From Parcubacteria group bacterium (GTDB lineage Bacteria > Patescibacteriota > Minisyncoccia > SW-4-49-11): a DNA stretch of 18,720 bases. Below are positions 1 to 6,099 of the stretch, in pieces (position 1 is the stretch's first letter; every line of letters begins with the position of its first letter). The DNA lies in assembly GCA_003565105.1 (NCBI GenBank), contig PXDG01000151.1, forward strand, positions 1 to 18,720, given 5' to 3'. A program made the position numbers and the translations under genes. The notes beneath the pieces are model-generated. The model was not told the DNA's origin, made no database searches, and worked only from the letters and a program-made list of their open reading frames with translations.

Positions 1-611
1 AAAAGGTTTTTTTCTAGAGAGTCACTCTCCAGATGATTACTGTTCCATTGATATAACTCATCTTTTGAAACTCTTTTTTCCCAACTATCCCCATTTGTAT
101 CATGTTTCTGAAGGACAGCAGTAGGTATATGATTTTCAGAAACAAACTTCAAAATAATCCATCCTTCTTCTACAGTACCGTCACTACGTACAACTTTAAC
201 TTCATCCCCCTTTCTTAGCCATGTTTGTTTTTGCTTTTCAGATTCCATACTCACATTAGTTTCATCGGTGACTTCACCATCTATCAGGTCAATCGTGAGA
301 TCATCATTTAATTCTTCATTCCATTGATATAATACATCCTTCGGAACTTTTTTTTGTAAACGACTTCCATCTTCCTCTACTTTCTCAAGTTCTGCGATAG
401 GACCCAATAACTTACTCCCTGAAAACTTTACAATAGTCCATCCACGTTCTGAAGTACCATCACTACGTATAATATTAACTTCATCCCCCTTTCGTAGCCA
501 TATTTGTTTTTCAAAGCTTAAGTTATCACTATGGGTAGGAGGAGTAATTTCAGAATTCCAAAATGTATCAGCTTTATTAGATCCTTCTATATCCAGAGAT
601 TGCATAATCAT
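1..611 (-). CDS. 5' part of an unknown protein with two tandem ~93-residue repeats
   Basis: The minus strand is open from an ATG at 611 to the left edge of the window with no stop, giving at least 203 residues; the C-terminus lies outside. The visible part contains two copies of one module, with the WLRKGDEV motif starting at residue 38 and again at residue 131 (period 93 codons, 279 bases). Each module reads WLRKGDEV, then RSDGT, E.GW, a variable middle, then KKV/KRV, KD.LYQWN. The modules are rich in strands and turns and look like small beta-rich domains, possibly SH3-like (inference). No signal peptide or membrane segment is seen in this part. It begins 22 bases after the NUDIX gene on the same strand, so the two may be co-transcribed. 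An ATG two codons downstream (605) is an alternative start. No function can be assigned. Confidence 0.75.
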   Translation of the reverse strand, partial: MIMQSLDIEGSNKADTFWNSEITPPTHSDNLSFEKQIWLRKGDEVNIIRSDGTSERGWTIVKFSGSKLLGPIAELEKVEEDGSRLQKKVPKDVLYQWNEELNDDLTIDLIDGEVTDETNVSMESEKQKQTWLRKGDEVKVVRSDGTVEEGWIILKFVSENHIPTAVLQKHDTNGDSWEKRVSKDELYQWNSNHLESDSLEKNL

Positions 612-633
612 TTCGTTATTCTTTTAGTCTAAT

Positions 634-1122
634 TTACTTTAATAAAATCATCCCAGCCAGCCGTTGGAGATTTTCAAACATCTGATCGGATGACTCTATC
701 TCTGCAAGATTCATCCATGCCCACCGAGTCTCAGGAGTTTCTGGTTGAATGGCTTGTTCGGAAACTTCAATCAGATACATACTATCTAAATGAAAGTGCT
801 CTGGCTGGTCTTTATGAGCAGGAATTCTTTGCTCTTGAATAATAAATGGTGAGGGGACAATCCGAACGGTATCATCCCAGATATCATACTGATAGATTCC
901 TGAAATATCTATCCCCGTCTCTTCTTGACATTCTCGGACTGCAGCATCCCAAGCAGTTTCGCCCCATTCTTGATGCCCACCTGGCTGAAGCCATACCTGA
1001 AGCTTTTTATGAAAAATAAGTAACATCTTTGACCGATCAGGAGTAACTAATACAGCTGAAGCGGTAGCATGACGTTCATTGGGTCGAGGATTCATAGATA
1101 AAAGGTTAAACTCTCTATTCAT
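634..1122 (-). CDS. NUDIX hydrolase
   Basis: This 162-residue protein carries a perfect NUDIX box: G49, E55, then RECQEETGI at residues 63-71, matching the GX5EX7REUXEEXGU consensus, in which the glutamates bind the Mg2+ needed for hydrolysis of nucleoside diphosphates linked to another group. The box follows a typical first strand pair (LQVWLQPGG, residues 41-49). Length is normal for a single-domain NUDIX protein. The substrate cannot be read from sequence; candidates in the family include oxidised dNTPs, dinucleoside polyphosphates and nucleotide sugars. The gene lies downstream of dnaN in the same orientation but is separated from it by 284 bases containing DnaA boxes, so it probably has its own promoter. 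A short inverted repeat abuts its start codon. No Shine-Dalgarno sequence is visible. Confidence 0.9.
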   Translation of the reverse strand: MNREFNLLSMNPRPNERHATASAVLVTPDRSKMLLIFHKKLQVWLQPGGHQEWGETAWDAAVRECQEETGIDISGIYQYDIWDDTVRIVPSPFIIQEQRIPAHKDQPEHFHLDSMYLIEVSEQAIQPETPETRWAWMNLAEIESSDQMFENLQRLAGMILLK

Positions 1123-1150
1123 ATATATTTCGTGACTCTCAGAAATATAT
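1123..1150. repeat. Inverted repeat at the NUDIX start codon
   Basis: ATATATTTC (1123-1131) and GAAATATAT (1142-1150) are perfect 9-base arms around a 10-base loop. Inside the loop TGA and TCA can add three more pairs, leaving one bulged base. On the minus strand the hairpin ends directly against the NUDIX ATG, so in the mRNA it could affect translation start; being palindromic it could equally be a protein-binding site. Either role is inference. Confidence 0.4.
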
Positions 1151-1166
1151 GTGTATACTTTTCCAC

Positions 1167-1186
1167 TTATCCACTACTTATCCACA
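1167..1186 (+). promoter_or_regulatory. DnaA-box pair downstream of dnaN
   Basis: TTATCCACA at 1178-1186 is a perfect match to the DnaA-box consensus TTATNCACA. TTATCCACT at 1167-1175 differs at the last base and lies 11 bases away in the same orientation. This spacing recurs in the main array before dnaA. Confidence 0.7.
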
Positions 1187-1406
1187 ATTAAGGGATATCC
1201 AGAGTGATGGGTAAGAAGGGAGTGGAGAACGATTCTAAAGAAGATATATCGTGGCTTATATATCAATAAGTATCTCTAGGAGTCTACTATTCTGAGTGGA
1301 GAAAAAGTTATACCCATAATCCACCATCTATCCACAAGTTATCCACAAAGTGGAATTTCTGTCTGTTAATAGCTAATAATTGTAGATACTTCGATCCAAT
1401 ACACAG
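1187..1406. other. Non-coding gap between dnaN and the NUDIX gene
   Basis: Together with the preceding 64 bases this forms a 284-base gap with no credible ORF on either strand. It holds a perfect DnaA box TTATCCACA at 1339-1347, a one-mismatch copy TATCCACA preceded by C at 1328-1336, and TTATACCCA at 1308-1316 (one mismatch). The 1339 box again follows its neighbour by 11 bases. With the pair at 1167-1186 the segment looks like an outlying part of the replication origin or a DnaA-titration site. I see no terminator, tRNA or other RNA gene here. Confidence 0.55.
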
Positions 1407-2516
1407 TTACTCTCGAATAGGCATTACTAGATAAAAGAACTCATCAGGATTATCTCCTTTCATAATCGCGGGAGAATCGGAATCATTGACGTGAAGTGTA
1501 ATTACATCTCCTAAACAGGAATTGATACCATCAAGTAGATAGGTGTAATTAAAGGTAATTTCGAACCCCGCCTCTCCTGAGAGGGAAATTGGCACATTAG
1601 TGACGTTTTCTCCAATTTCTGTGTTAGAACTCTTAATAGAGAGTGTCTTCTCGTCTAAGAAGGAAAATTTAACGTCATTGACGGTGTCTGAAGCAAAGAC
1701 TGCCGAGAGCCGGATAGCTTGCACCAAATCATTTTTATCAACACTCAAACTTCTGGCAAATTGTTGTGGAATCAATCCTTCATACTGAGGGAAGTTTCCT
1801 TCAACCAATTTTGAGATAATTTCTACTTGGGTAGCTGTAATACTGACTTGATTTTCACCAAATGATAAACTGACTTCTTCATCATCGGTCAAATCAAGAA
1901 TACGAGTAATTTCAGCAACTGTTTTAGCAGGAATAATATAAGCGAACTCTTGATCATCTAAGGCTGGTATCTGAAATCGTTTTTCACTTAATCGAAAACC
2001 ATCTGTTCCAGTAAAAATAAGAGTTTGTCCTTTTTTAGCAACATATACTCCAGCAATTTCTGGGCGGTAATCATTTTTGGGAAGAGATACTGAAGCTAAT
2101 TTTAGTGCTGTTCGAAAATCATTTGTAGCTAAGGTAATAATATGTTCTGTTTGTATTACAGGAAGCTCAGGAAATTCTTCAGCAGTAATCCCGTGAAAAT
2201 CAGCTGAGAAGTCTGAACCACTGACAAGATGCAGAGTTTGATCTTCTACTGTAAGTTGCACTTTATCTTGGGGAAGGTTTTTAACATATGCCAATAGTTT
2301 ATCTTGGGGAATCGTAATAGCTCCATCACCTTCTTCTTTTCCTCGTACGTGAGCTCGAATACCTAATTCTAAGTTTGTTGAAGTTATGGTTAAGGTTCCT
2401 TGTAATTCTTGAATCAAAAAATTCTGAAGTACAGGCAGTGTTGTGTGCTTAGTTCCAGATTGTTTGGCAATTTGAATGCCTTTGAGTAGATTTTCTTGTA
2501 AACAGGTAAATTTCAT
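1407..2516 (-). CDS. dnaN: DNA polymerase III sliding clamp (beta subunit)
   Basis: The 369-residue product is the beta clamp that encircles DNA and tethers the replicative polymerase. Recognition rests on the N-terminus MKFTCLQENLLKGIQ, the TLPVLQNFLI segment, the mid-protein TGTDGFRLSEKRF motif, and the C-terminal ending YLVMPIRE, which resembles the MP.R ending that forms part of the clamp's peptide-binding pocket. Length matches the family (about 365-380). The frame is open further upstream to 2555, but I choose the ATG at 2516 because clamp proteins start with MKF/MKL and because a promoter-like TATACT lies at 2544-2549, inside the longer reading. Position after dnaA, separated by the origin, is the usual bacterial order, although here the gap is long. 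Confidence 0.97.
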   Translation of the reverse strand: MKFTCLQENLLKGIQIAKQSGTKHTTLPVLQNFLIQELQGTLTITSTNLELGIRAHVRGKEEGDGAITIPQDKLLAYVKNLPQDKVQLTVEDQTLHLVSGSDFSADFHGITAEEFPELPVIQTEHIITLATNDFRTALKLASVSLPKNDYRPEIAGVYVAKKGQTLIFTGTDGFRLSEKRFQIPALDDQEFAYIIPAKTVAEITRILDLTDDEEVSLSFGENQVSITATQVEIISKLVEGNFPQYEGLIPQQFARSLSVDKNDLVQAIRLSAVFASDTVNDVKFSFLDEKTLSIKSSNTEIGENVTNVPISLSGEAGFEITFNYTYLLDGINSCLGDVITLHVNDSDSPAIMKGDNPDEFFYLVMPIRE

Positions 2517-2543
2517 ATCCGTGTAATCTCTTAATATAATCTT

Positions 2544-2573
2544 AGTATACCGCACTTTCCCCTATTTGTTCAA
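2544..2573 (-). promoter_or_regulatory. Probable dnaN promoter
   Basis: On the minus strand TTGAAC (2573-2568), an 18-base spacer and TATACT (2549-2544) resemble a sigma-70 promoter. Transcription would start near 2537, giving a leader of about 20 bases before the dnaN ATG at 2516. This would let dnaN be transcribed separately from dnaA across the origin. Confidence 0.5.
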
Positions 2574-2580
2574 ATGTATG

Positions 2581-2604
2581 AAGAATATAGTGGAATATAT
2601 TCTT
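2581..2604. repeat. 9-base inverted repeat in the AT-rich origin segment
   Basis: AAGAATATA (2581-2589) and TATATTCTT (2596-2604) are perfect arms around the loop GTGGAA. No T run follows on either strand, so it is not a typical terminator. It lies at the dnaN-proximal edge of the AT-rich segment. Confidence 0.4.
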
Positions 2605-2640
2605 TAAATTGTTGTTAAAAAGATTTTTCTTTTATGGTTC

Positions 2641-2662
2641 AGATCAAAATAGTATTTGATCT
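2641..2662. repeat. 8-base inverted repeat in the AT-rich origin segment
   Basis: AGATCAAA (2641-2648) and TTTGATCT (2655-2662) form perfect arms around ATAGTA. Two GATC sites fall in the arms. It might be a structural element of the unwinding region or a weak terminator for transcripts coming from dnaA; neither can be decided here. Confidence 0.4.
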
Positions 2663-2710
2663 TGAAAAAGAGTTTTTTGTTTTTTTGTATTTTCCTTTTA
2701 TATATATAAA

Positions 2711-2743
2711 TAGAGTAGTAGTAGTAGTATAGGCTGGGGATAA
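2711..2743 (-). promoter_or_regulatory. DnaA-trio-like unwinding element with adjacent DnaA box
   Basis: Read on the minus strand, TTATCCCCA (2743-2735; one mismatch to the DnaA box) is followed by the GC-rich triplet GCC and then by repeated CTA/ACT triplets, leading into TATATATA. The plus strand therefore carries four perfect TAG units at 2716-2727, with further TAG at 2711-2713 and 2730-2732. Read away from the box this strand is 3'-GAT-GAT-GAT-GAT-5', the known DnaA-trio motif on which DnaA assembles on single-stranded DNA. The order box, GC spacer, trios, AT tract agrees with the described basal unwinding system. Confidence 0.7.
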
Positions 2744-2797
2744 GTGGAAAAGTCTTGTAATCCGTGTCTAGCTTTAAAAAAATGCTGGGGATTAATT

Positions 2798-2806
2798 TGT
2801 GAATAA
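2798..2806 (-). promoter_or_regulatory. DnaA box
   Basis: TGTGAATAA on the plus strand is TTATTCACA on the minus strand, a perfect match to TTATNCACA. It faces opposite to the main array at 2888-2940. Confidence 0.65.
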
Positions 2807-2887
2807 GTTGGGGGTAACGGGGATAGTATTGTGTACAACTTTTTTTTGGGGATAAAGACTGATCTATCCCCAGTATAATCCACAGAC

Positions 2888-2940
2888 TTATCCTATGAAC
2901 TTATCCACTTTATCCGCTGATTATACACAGGTTATCCACA
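2888..2940 (+). promoter_or_regulatory. DnaA-box array
   Basis: Five box-like sequences run in the same direction: TTATCCTAT (2888), TTATCCACT (2901), TTATCCGCT (2910), TTATACACA (2921) and TTATCCACA (2932). The last two are perfect consensus matches and the others have one to three mismatches. Start-to-start spacings are 13, 9, 11 and 11 bases, close to one helical turn, which favours cooperative DnaA binding on one face of the DNA. Confidence 0.85.
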
Positions 2941-3015
2941 TATTTTGATAGAATAACACTCTACAAAGAGGTAAAATATTTTTTCGGGGATATCTCTGAG
3001 AGTGGGGATGATTCT

Positions 3016-4530
3016 CTAGGTTCCTTCGTTATACAAGACGTTTTTTATTAACCGAATTTCTTGTTCTAAAGGAGAATCTTGTTCTAAGCCTTTTTTTATT
3101 TTGGAATGAGCATGCATCACTGTTGTATGATCTCTCCCTCCAAGAATTTCTCCAATGTTGGGATAGGTGAGTTTTAATTCTTCTCGTAATAAAAACATAA
3201 TGATTTGGCGAGGATGTGCTAATTCTTGTTTTCTACTTTTTGATAAAATACCATCTTTGCTAATATGAAAATGGGTTACTACAGTGTCAATAATGGTGTC
3301 TTCATTGAGTGTTCGCTTGGTATGTACATGTCCTCCCTCAATGAGTTTGTCTACCAATTCAGGCGTAACAGTGGTCCCGAGGAGTTGGACGCGCGCGATG
3401 ACTTTATTGAGAGCTCCTTCGAGCTCTCGGACGTTGCTTCGAATTTTATCGGCTATAACGTGTAAAATTTCATCATTGACTTGGAATGATTTTTGCTGAC
3501 ATTTACTTCTGAGAATAGCTACTCGAGTCTCAAACTCAGGAAGTGCAATATCTACAATCATTCCTCCTTCAAATCGTGATTTGAGTCGGTCACTGAGTTG
3601 TGGAATAGCACTTGGTGGTCTGTCACTGGTAAAGACAATTTGCTTATTATGCGAATAGAGATCATTGAAGGTATTAAAAACTTCATATTGGGTAGCTTCT
3701 TTTCCTCGAATAAACTGAATATCATCAATAATTAAAAGATCAACTTCCCGATATCTTCGTTTGAATTCTTCCATTGTTTTATTTCCAATAGAACGCATTA
3801 GATCGGAGATAAATTCATCGGAAGTTACGTAGAGGATATTCTTGGTTTGTTGGAGTAAGTGATTGGCGATAGCTTGAATAAGATGTGTTTTTCCGAGACC
3901 TACTCCCCCATAAATAAACAATGGGTTGTATTGAACTCCTGGGTTGTTGGCTACGGATTGTGCGGCCGCGTGTGCCAGTGCGTTGGAGGACCCTACGATG
4001 AAGTTATGAAAGGTGTAGGTTGATTTAATTAATGCTGGTGTAGCAGAATAGGATGGGGCTTTGTAGGAAGTTGATAGATGAGAATGGGTTGGTTGTGGTG
4101 GTGCATATTCTGTTGGCTGAGGGAGTGGGGTTTTCTCTTTGGATTGAGGAGTATAATCAACATTCATCATTTCTGCAGCAGGTTGCTTCTGAGGAGGTCT
4201 CTCAGATTGTTTTTTGACACGATTTAGTTTTTTACTTTTTAGGTCTATAACGGATTTCATCTGATTCTTCTCGGGCGGGGCTGTTCCTTGCACCACATAT
4301 CTGACTTGTTTCACTTCTCCAGTTATTTTTTGAATAGAATTGAGGATAGTGGTATTGAACTTATTTTGCAACCAGTCTCGAGTAAACGAACTTGGCACAC
4401 AAATGACAATTTCTTTGTCATCCATGCTTATGGGATACGTGTTTTTAATCCACGTATTAAATTGGGGTTTACTTATATTCAGTTCTATCTCCCCCAAAAC
4501 TGAATTCCAGATTCGTTGTTTCTCATCCAT
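3016..4530 (-). CDS. dnaA: Chromosomal replication initiator DnaA
   Basis: The 504-residue protein shows all four DnaA domains. Domain I (residues 1-80) includes FNTWIKNTYPI. A proline- and glutamine-rich linker spans about 85-165. The AAA+ domain III has the Walker A motif GGVGLGKT (208-215), Walker B LLIIDD (265-270), sensor I region TSDRPP (301-306) and the arginine-finger segment LSDRLKSRFEGG (312-323). Domain IV ends with the DNA-binding signature GGRDHTTVMHAHSKI (464-478). The ATG at 4530 gives the usual N-terminus MDEKQRIWNSVL. The protein binds the boxes flanking its own gene and opens the origin. It diverges from rpmH, the standard bacterial arrangement, and DnaA boxes inside its leader suggest autoregulation. 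Confidence 0.98.
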   Translation of the reverse strand: MDEKQRIWNSVLGEIELNISKPQFNTWIKNTYPISMDDKEIVICVPSSFTRDWLQNKFNTTILNSIQKITGEVKQVRYVVQGTAPPEKNQMKSVIDLKSKKLNRVKKQSERPPQKQPAAEMMNVDYTPQSKEKTPLPQPTEYAPPQPTHSHLSTSYKAPSYSATPALIKSTYTFHNFIVGSSNALAHAAAQSVANNPGVQYNPLFIYGGVGLGKTHLIQAIANHLLQQTKNILYVTSDEFISDLMRSIGNKTMEEFKRRYREVDLLIIDDIQFIRGKEATQYEVFNTFNDLYSHNKQIVFTSDRPPSAIPQLSDRLKSRFEGGMIVDIALPEFETRVAILRSKCQQKSFQVNDEILHVIADKIRSNVRELEGALNKVIARVQLLGTTVTPELVDKLIEGGHVHTKRTLNEDTIIDTVVTHFHISKDGILSKSRKQELAHPRQIIMFLLREELKLTYPNIGEILGGRDHTTVMHAHSKIKKGLEQDSPLEQEIRLIKNVLYNEGT

Positions 4531-4549
4531 GAGTACGTTTCTAAGTCAG

Positions 4550-4569
4550 TGTTGATAACATGTGGATAA
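4550..4569 (-). promoter_or_regulatory. DnaA-box pair in the dnaA leader
   Basis: TGTGGATAA at 4561-4569 is a perfect DnaA box on the minus strand, and TGTTGATAA at 4550-4558 (TTATCAACA) has one mismatch. They lie 11 bases apart, between the predicted dnaA -10 element and the dnaA ATG. Such a position fits repression of dnaA by its own product (inference). Confidence 0.65.
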
Positions 4570-4579
4570 ATATATTCAA

Positions 4580-4608
4580 ATTATAAACGAGCAATCGATA
4601 TTTGAGAA
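4580..4608 (-). promoter_or_regulatory. Probable dnaA promoter
   Basis: The minus strand has TTCTCA (4608-4603), a 17-base spacer and TATAAT (4585-4580). The start point would be near 4573, leaving a leader of about 43 bases that contains the two DnaA boxes. The -35 element is a 4-of-6 match. Confidence 0.5.
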
Positions 4609-4639
4609 GGGGGCAACCCGTGATATGTGTGATTTAATC

Positions 4640-4668
4640 TTGACGAGAATGGGTATCTTTGGTAAAAT
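4640..4668 (+). promoter_or_regulatory. rpmH promoter
   Basis: TTGACG (4640-4645), a 17-base spacer and TAAAAT (4663-4668) form a strong sigma-70 promoter, reinforced by the extended -10 TGG directly before TAAAAT. Transcription should start near 4675, about 32 bases before the rpmH ATG. It is divergent from the dnaA promoter. Confidence 0.75.
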
Positions 4669-4706
4669 TAGGCACAGTATGCAATATTAGACTAGATATT
4701 ATTTAT

Positions 4707-4850
4707 ATGGTTAAAGGAGCTGGAAGAAAAAATCGTAAACGACTTCGCGTACACGGGTTCCGTGCACGAATGAAGACCAAGGCTGGACGAATGTTATTGA
4801 ACCGACGTCGATCACGTGGTCGAAAGAGACTCTCTGTTTCTCAGGCCTAG
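4707..4850 (+). CDS. rpmH: 50S ribosomal protein L34 (bL34)
   Basis: This 47-residue, arginine- and lysine-rich protein contains the bL34 core: RKRLRVHGFRARM (residues 10-22), then KTKAGR and RRRSRGRKRLSVS. It is a structural protein of the large ribosomal subunit. The N-terminus MVKGAGRKN differs from the usual KRTYQPS-type start of the family. The open frame extends upstream to a TTG at 4659, but that codon lies in the predicted -10 region, and the extra residues do not restore the family motif, so the ATG at 4707 is chosen. It is the first gene of the rpmH-rnpA-yidC cluster. Confidence 0.93.
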   Translation: MVKGAGRKNRKRLRVHGFRARMKTKAGRMLLNRRRSRGRKRLSVSQA

Positions 4851-4874
4851 TCGTTTTGATGGAGTCCTCAATCG

Positions 4875-4911
4875 AAAGAGAGTGATGCTATAATGAAAGC
4901 ACACTCTTTTT
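4875..4911 (+). terminator. Possible weak rpmH terminator overlapping the rnpA promoter
   Basis: AAAGAG (4875-4880) and GTG (4882-4884) can pair with CAC (4900-4902) and CTCTTT (4904-4909), with an A/A mismatch between the two helices, and five T residues fill 4907-4911. The 15-base loop holds the rnpA TATAAT. Stem stability is modest, so it may be incidental or only attenuate read-through. Confidence 0.3.
4886..4894 (+). promoter_or_regulatory. Extended -10 promoter of rnpA
   Basis: TGCTATAAT is a perfect extended -10 element. No good -35 hexamer lies 16-18 bases upstream. The predicted start near 4901 leaves only about 15 bases before the rnpA ATG at 4916. Confidence 0.5.
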
Positions 4912-4915
4912 CTGT

Positions 4916-5287
4916 ATGAAATTAGGTATTAATAATGGTATTGGAGATATGCAGAGACTGCACTCATCTGAAGATATTCAATCTGTCTGGAACTCGGTTC
5001 GTCCCTATCGGGTAAATGGTTTTTTGATTCGTATGCAAAAGTCTGCAGAGCTAGACCATCGTGTAGGAGTTATTATTCCGAAAAAATATGTTGCCAAAGC
5101 GGTTGATCGTAATTTGATGAAGCGACGGATGCGAGAAGCTATTCGTCGGTGGTTGTATGAGAAAAATCTATATCATCAAGAACAAAAATATGATATACTC
5201 GTAGTACTGTCAGGCCGCGATGAACCGCGCAGTATGTTAGAATATACTGCGTTTATAGATTGTGCGGCAGAAGTGTTTGTAAGATAA
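4916..5287 (+). CDS. rnpA: Ribonuclease P protein component
   Basis: The 123-residue protein is the basic subunit that helps the RNase P RNA cleave 5' leaders from tRNA precursors. The family signature is DRNLMKRRMREAIRRW (residues 64-79), with R65, N66, K69-R71 and R73-E74 in the conserved RNA-binding helix. It is preceded by the strand VGVIIPKKYVAKA. Position between rpmH and yidC is classical. The ATG at 4916 is used; the in-frame ATG at 4949 (MQRLHSSED) would also give a family-like N-terminus and cannot be excluded. The RNA partner gene (rnpB) is not in this window. Confidence 0.95.
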   Translation: MKLGINNGIGDMQRLHSSEDIQSVWNSVRPYRVNGFLIRMQKSAELDHRVGVIIPKKYVAKAVDRNLMKRRMREAIRRWLYEKNLYHQEQKYDILVVLSGRDEPRSMLEYTAFIDCAAEVFVR

Positions 5288-5301
5288 TTGATTGTACAGA
5301 T

Positions 5302-6087
5302 ATGGCTTGGTTATTTCATGAATTTTTTTACCGTCCTCTCTTTAATGTTTTAATTTTTCTGTATGAGATTGTTCCTGGAGGAGATATGGGGGTTGCTGTT
5401 ATTCTTACCACGGTTGTAGTTCGACTTATCTTATTTCCTTTGTATAAAAAAAGTTTGAAAAGCCAGCAAGAGATGGCGGTTATTCAACCGATAATGAAGG
5501 AATTACAAGAAAAGTATAAAGATGATAAACAGAAACTTTCTGAAGAATTAATGAAGGTATATAGTGATCACAAGGTGAATCCTTTTGCTGGGATTGCTAT
5601 TGTGTTTGCGCAAATGCCTATTTTATTTGCGATTTATCGGGTATCTTTGAATATTTTTAATCCTGAAAATTATCCCGATTTTTATAGTTTTGTGACTTTA
5701 CCAGAAGAATTGAATGCTATTTCTTTTGGAGCAATTCCCATTGCTGAATCTGCTTGGGATACTCAAAATGTTGCTGCTATCATATTGGCTTTATTGGTTG
5801 GCTTAGCTCAATATTTCCAAGTCAAGATTATGATGGCACGTACACAACCACAACCAAAGAAAAAAGAGGGAGATGCAAAAAGTGATACTCCTGATATGGC
5901 TCAAATGATGGGAAAGCAGATGACGGTCTTGTTACCTGTTATGATTACTTTTTTTGCTTTTACCCTCCCTGCTGCGATGAGTTTTTATTGGTTGACCACG
6001 ACGGCCTTTACTGTTGGTCAAGAATTTACTTTTGGAAGGAAAATTCGAGCTGAAGCAGCAGCAAAAAATCAAGCTCAAACTAGTTAA
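5302..6087 (+). CDS. yidC: Membrane protein insertase YidC/OxaI
   Basis: The 261-residue protein inserts and folds inner-membrane proteins, alone or with Sec. It is the short form without the large periplasmic domain of Gram-negative YidC, and no lipobox is seen at the start. About five membrane segments are visible near residues 12-25, 29-48, 95-116, 157-174 and 207-239. The arginine of the hydrophilic groove is R41 in TVVVRLILFPLY, followed by a charged cytoplasmic hairpin (50-93) with KYKDDKQKLSEELMKVY. The family ending LPAAMSFYWLTTTAFTVGQ (222-240) is present. The frame is open from 5260 through the end of rnpA, but the ATG at 5302, 14 bases after rnpA, gives the proper N-terminus. A lysine-rich loop (180-205) precedes the last helices. 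Confidence 0.96.
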   Translation: MAWLFHEFFYRPLFNVLIFLYEIVPGGDMGVAVILTTVVVRLILFPLYKKSLKSQQEMAVIQPIMKELQEKYKDDKQKLSEELMKVYSDHKVNPFAGIAIVFAQMPILFAIYRVSLNIFNPENYPDFYSFVTLPEELNAISFGAIPIAESAWDTQNVAAIILALLVGLAQYFQVKIMMARTQPQPKKKEGDAKSDTPDMAQMMGKQMTVLLPVMITFFAFTLPAAMSFYWLTTTAFTVGQEFTFGRKIRAEAAAKNQAQTS

Positions 6088-6099
6088 TCACTGTGTGGT

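Larger units (their letters stand above)
2517..3015. other. Candidate chromosomal replication origin (oriC)
   Basis: This 499-base non-coding gap between dnaN and dnaA has the expected parts of a bacterial origin. From the dnaA side they are: a cluster of DnaA boxes (2888-2940), several variant boxes built on GGGGAT, a perfect minus-strand box TTATTCACA (2806-2798), a box plus TAG-repeat element (2711-2743), and an AT-rich stretch (about 2600-2712) with long T runs. The dnaN promoter occupies its left end. A 61-codon open frame at 2698-2883 on the minus strand crosses the boxes and resembles no protein family. Origin function is inferred from dnaA/dnaN context and box density. Confidence 0.85.

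Noticed and set aside
2517..2555. Longer dnaN reading starting with GTG at 2555
   Set aside because: The extension overlaps the predicted TATACT promoter, and clamp proteins start at MKF.
2715..2729. GTA/TAG run as a simple microsatellite
   Set aside because: Its position between a DnaA-like box with GC spacer and an AT tract, with the right polarity, fits a functional DnaA-trio better, although slippage may have shaped it.
2698..2883. 61-codon minus-strand open frame between dnaN and dnaA
   Set aside because: It runs across DnaA boxes and the TAG tract. Its leucine-rich end is just the translation of the CTA repeat, and it matches no protein pattern.
5260..5301. Longer yidC reading overlapping the end of rnpA
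   Set aside because: The extension (with several cysteines) comes from rnpA in another frame; the ATG at 5302 gives a family-like start.
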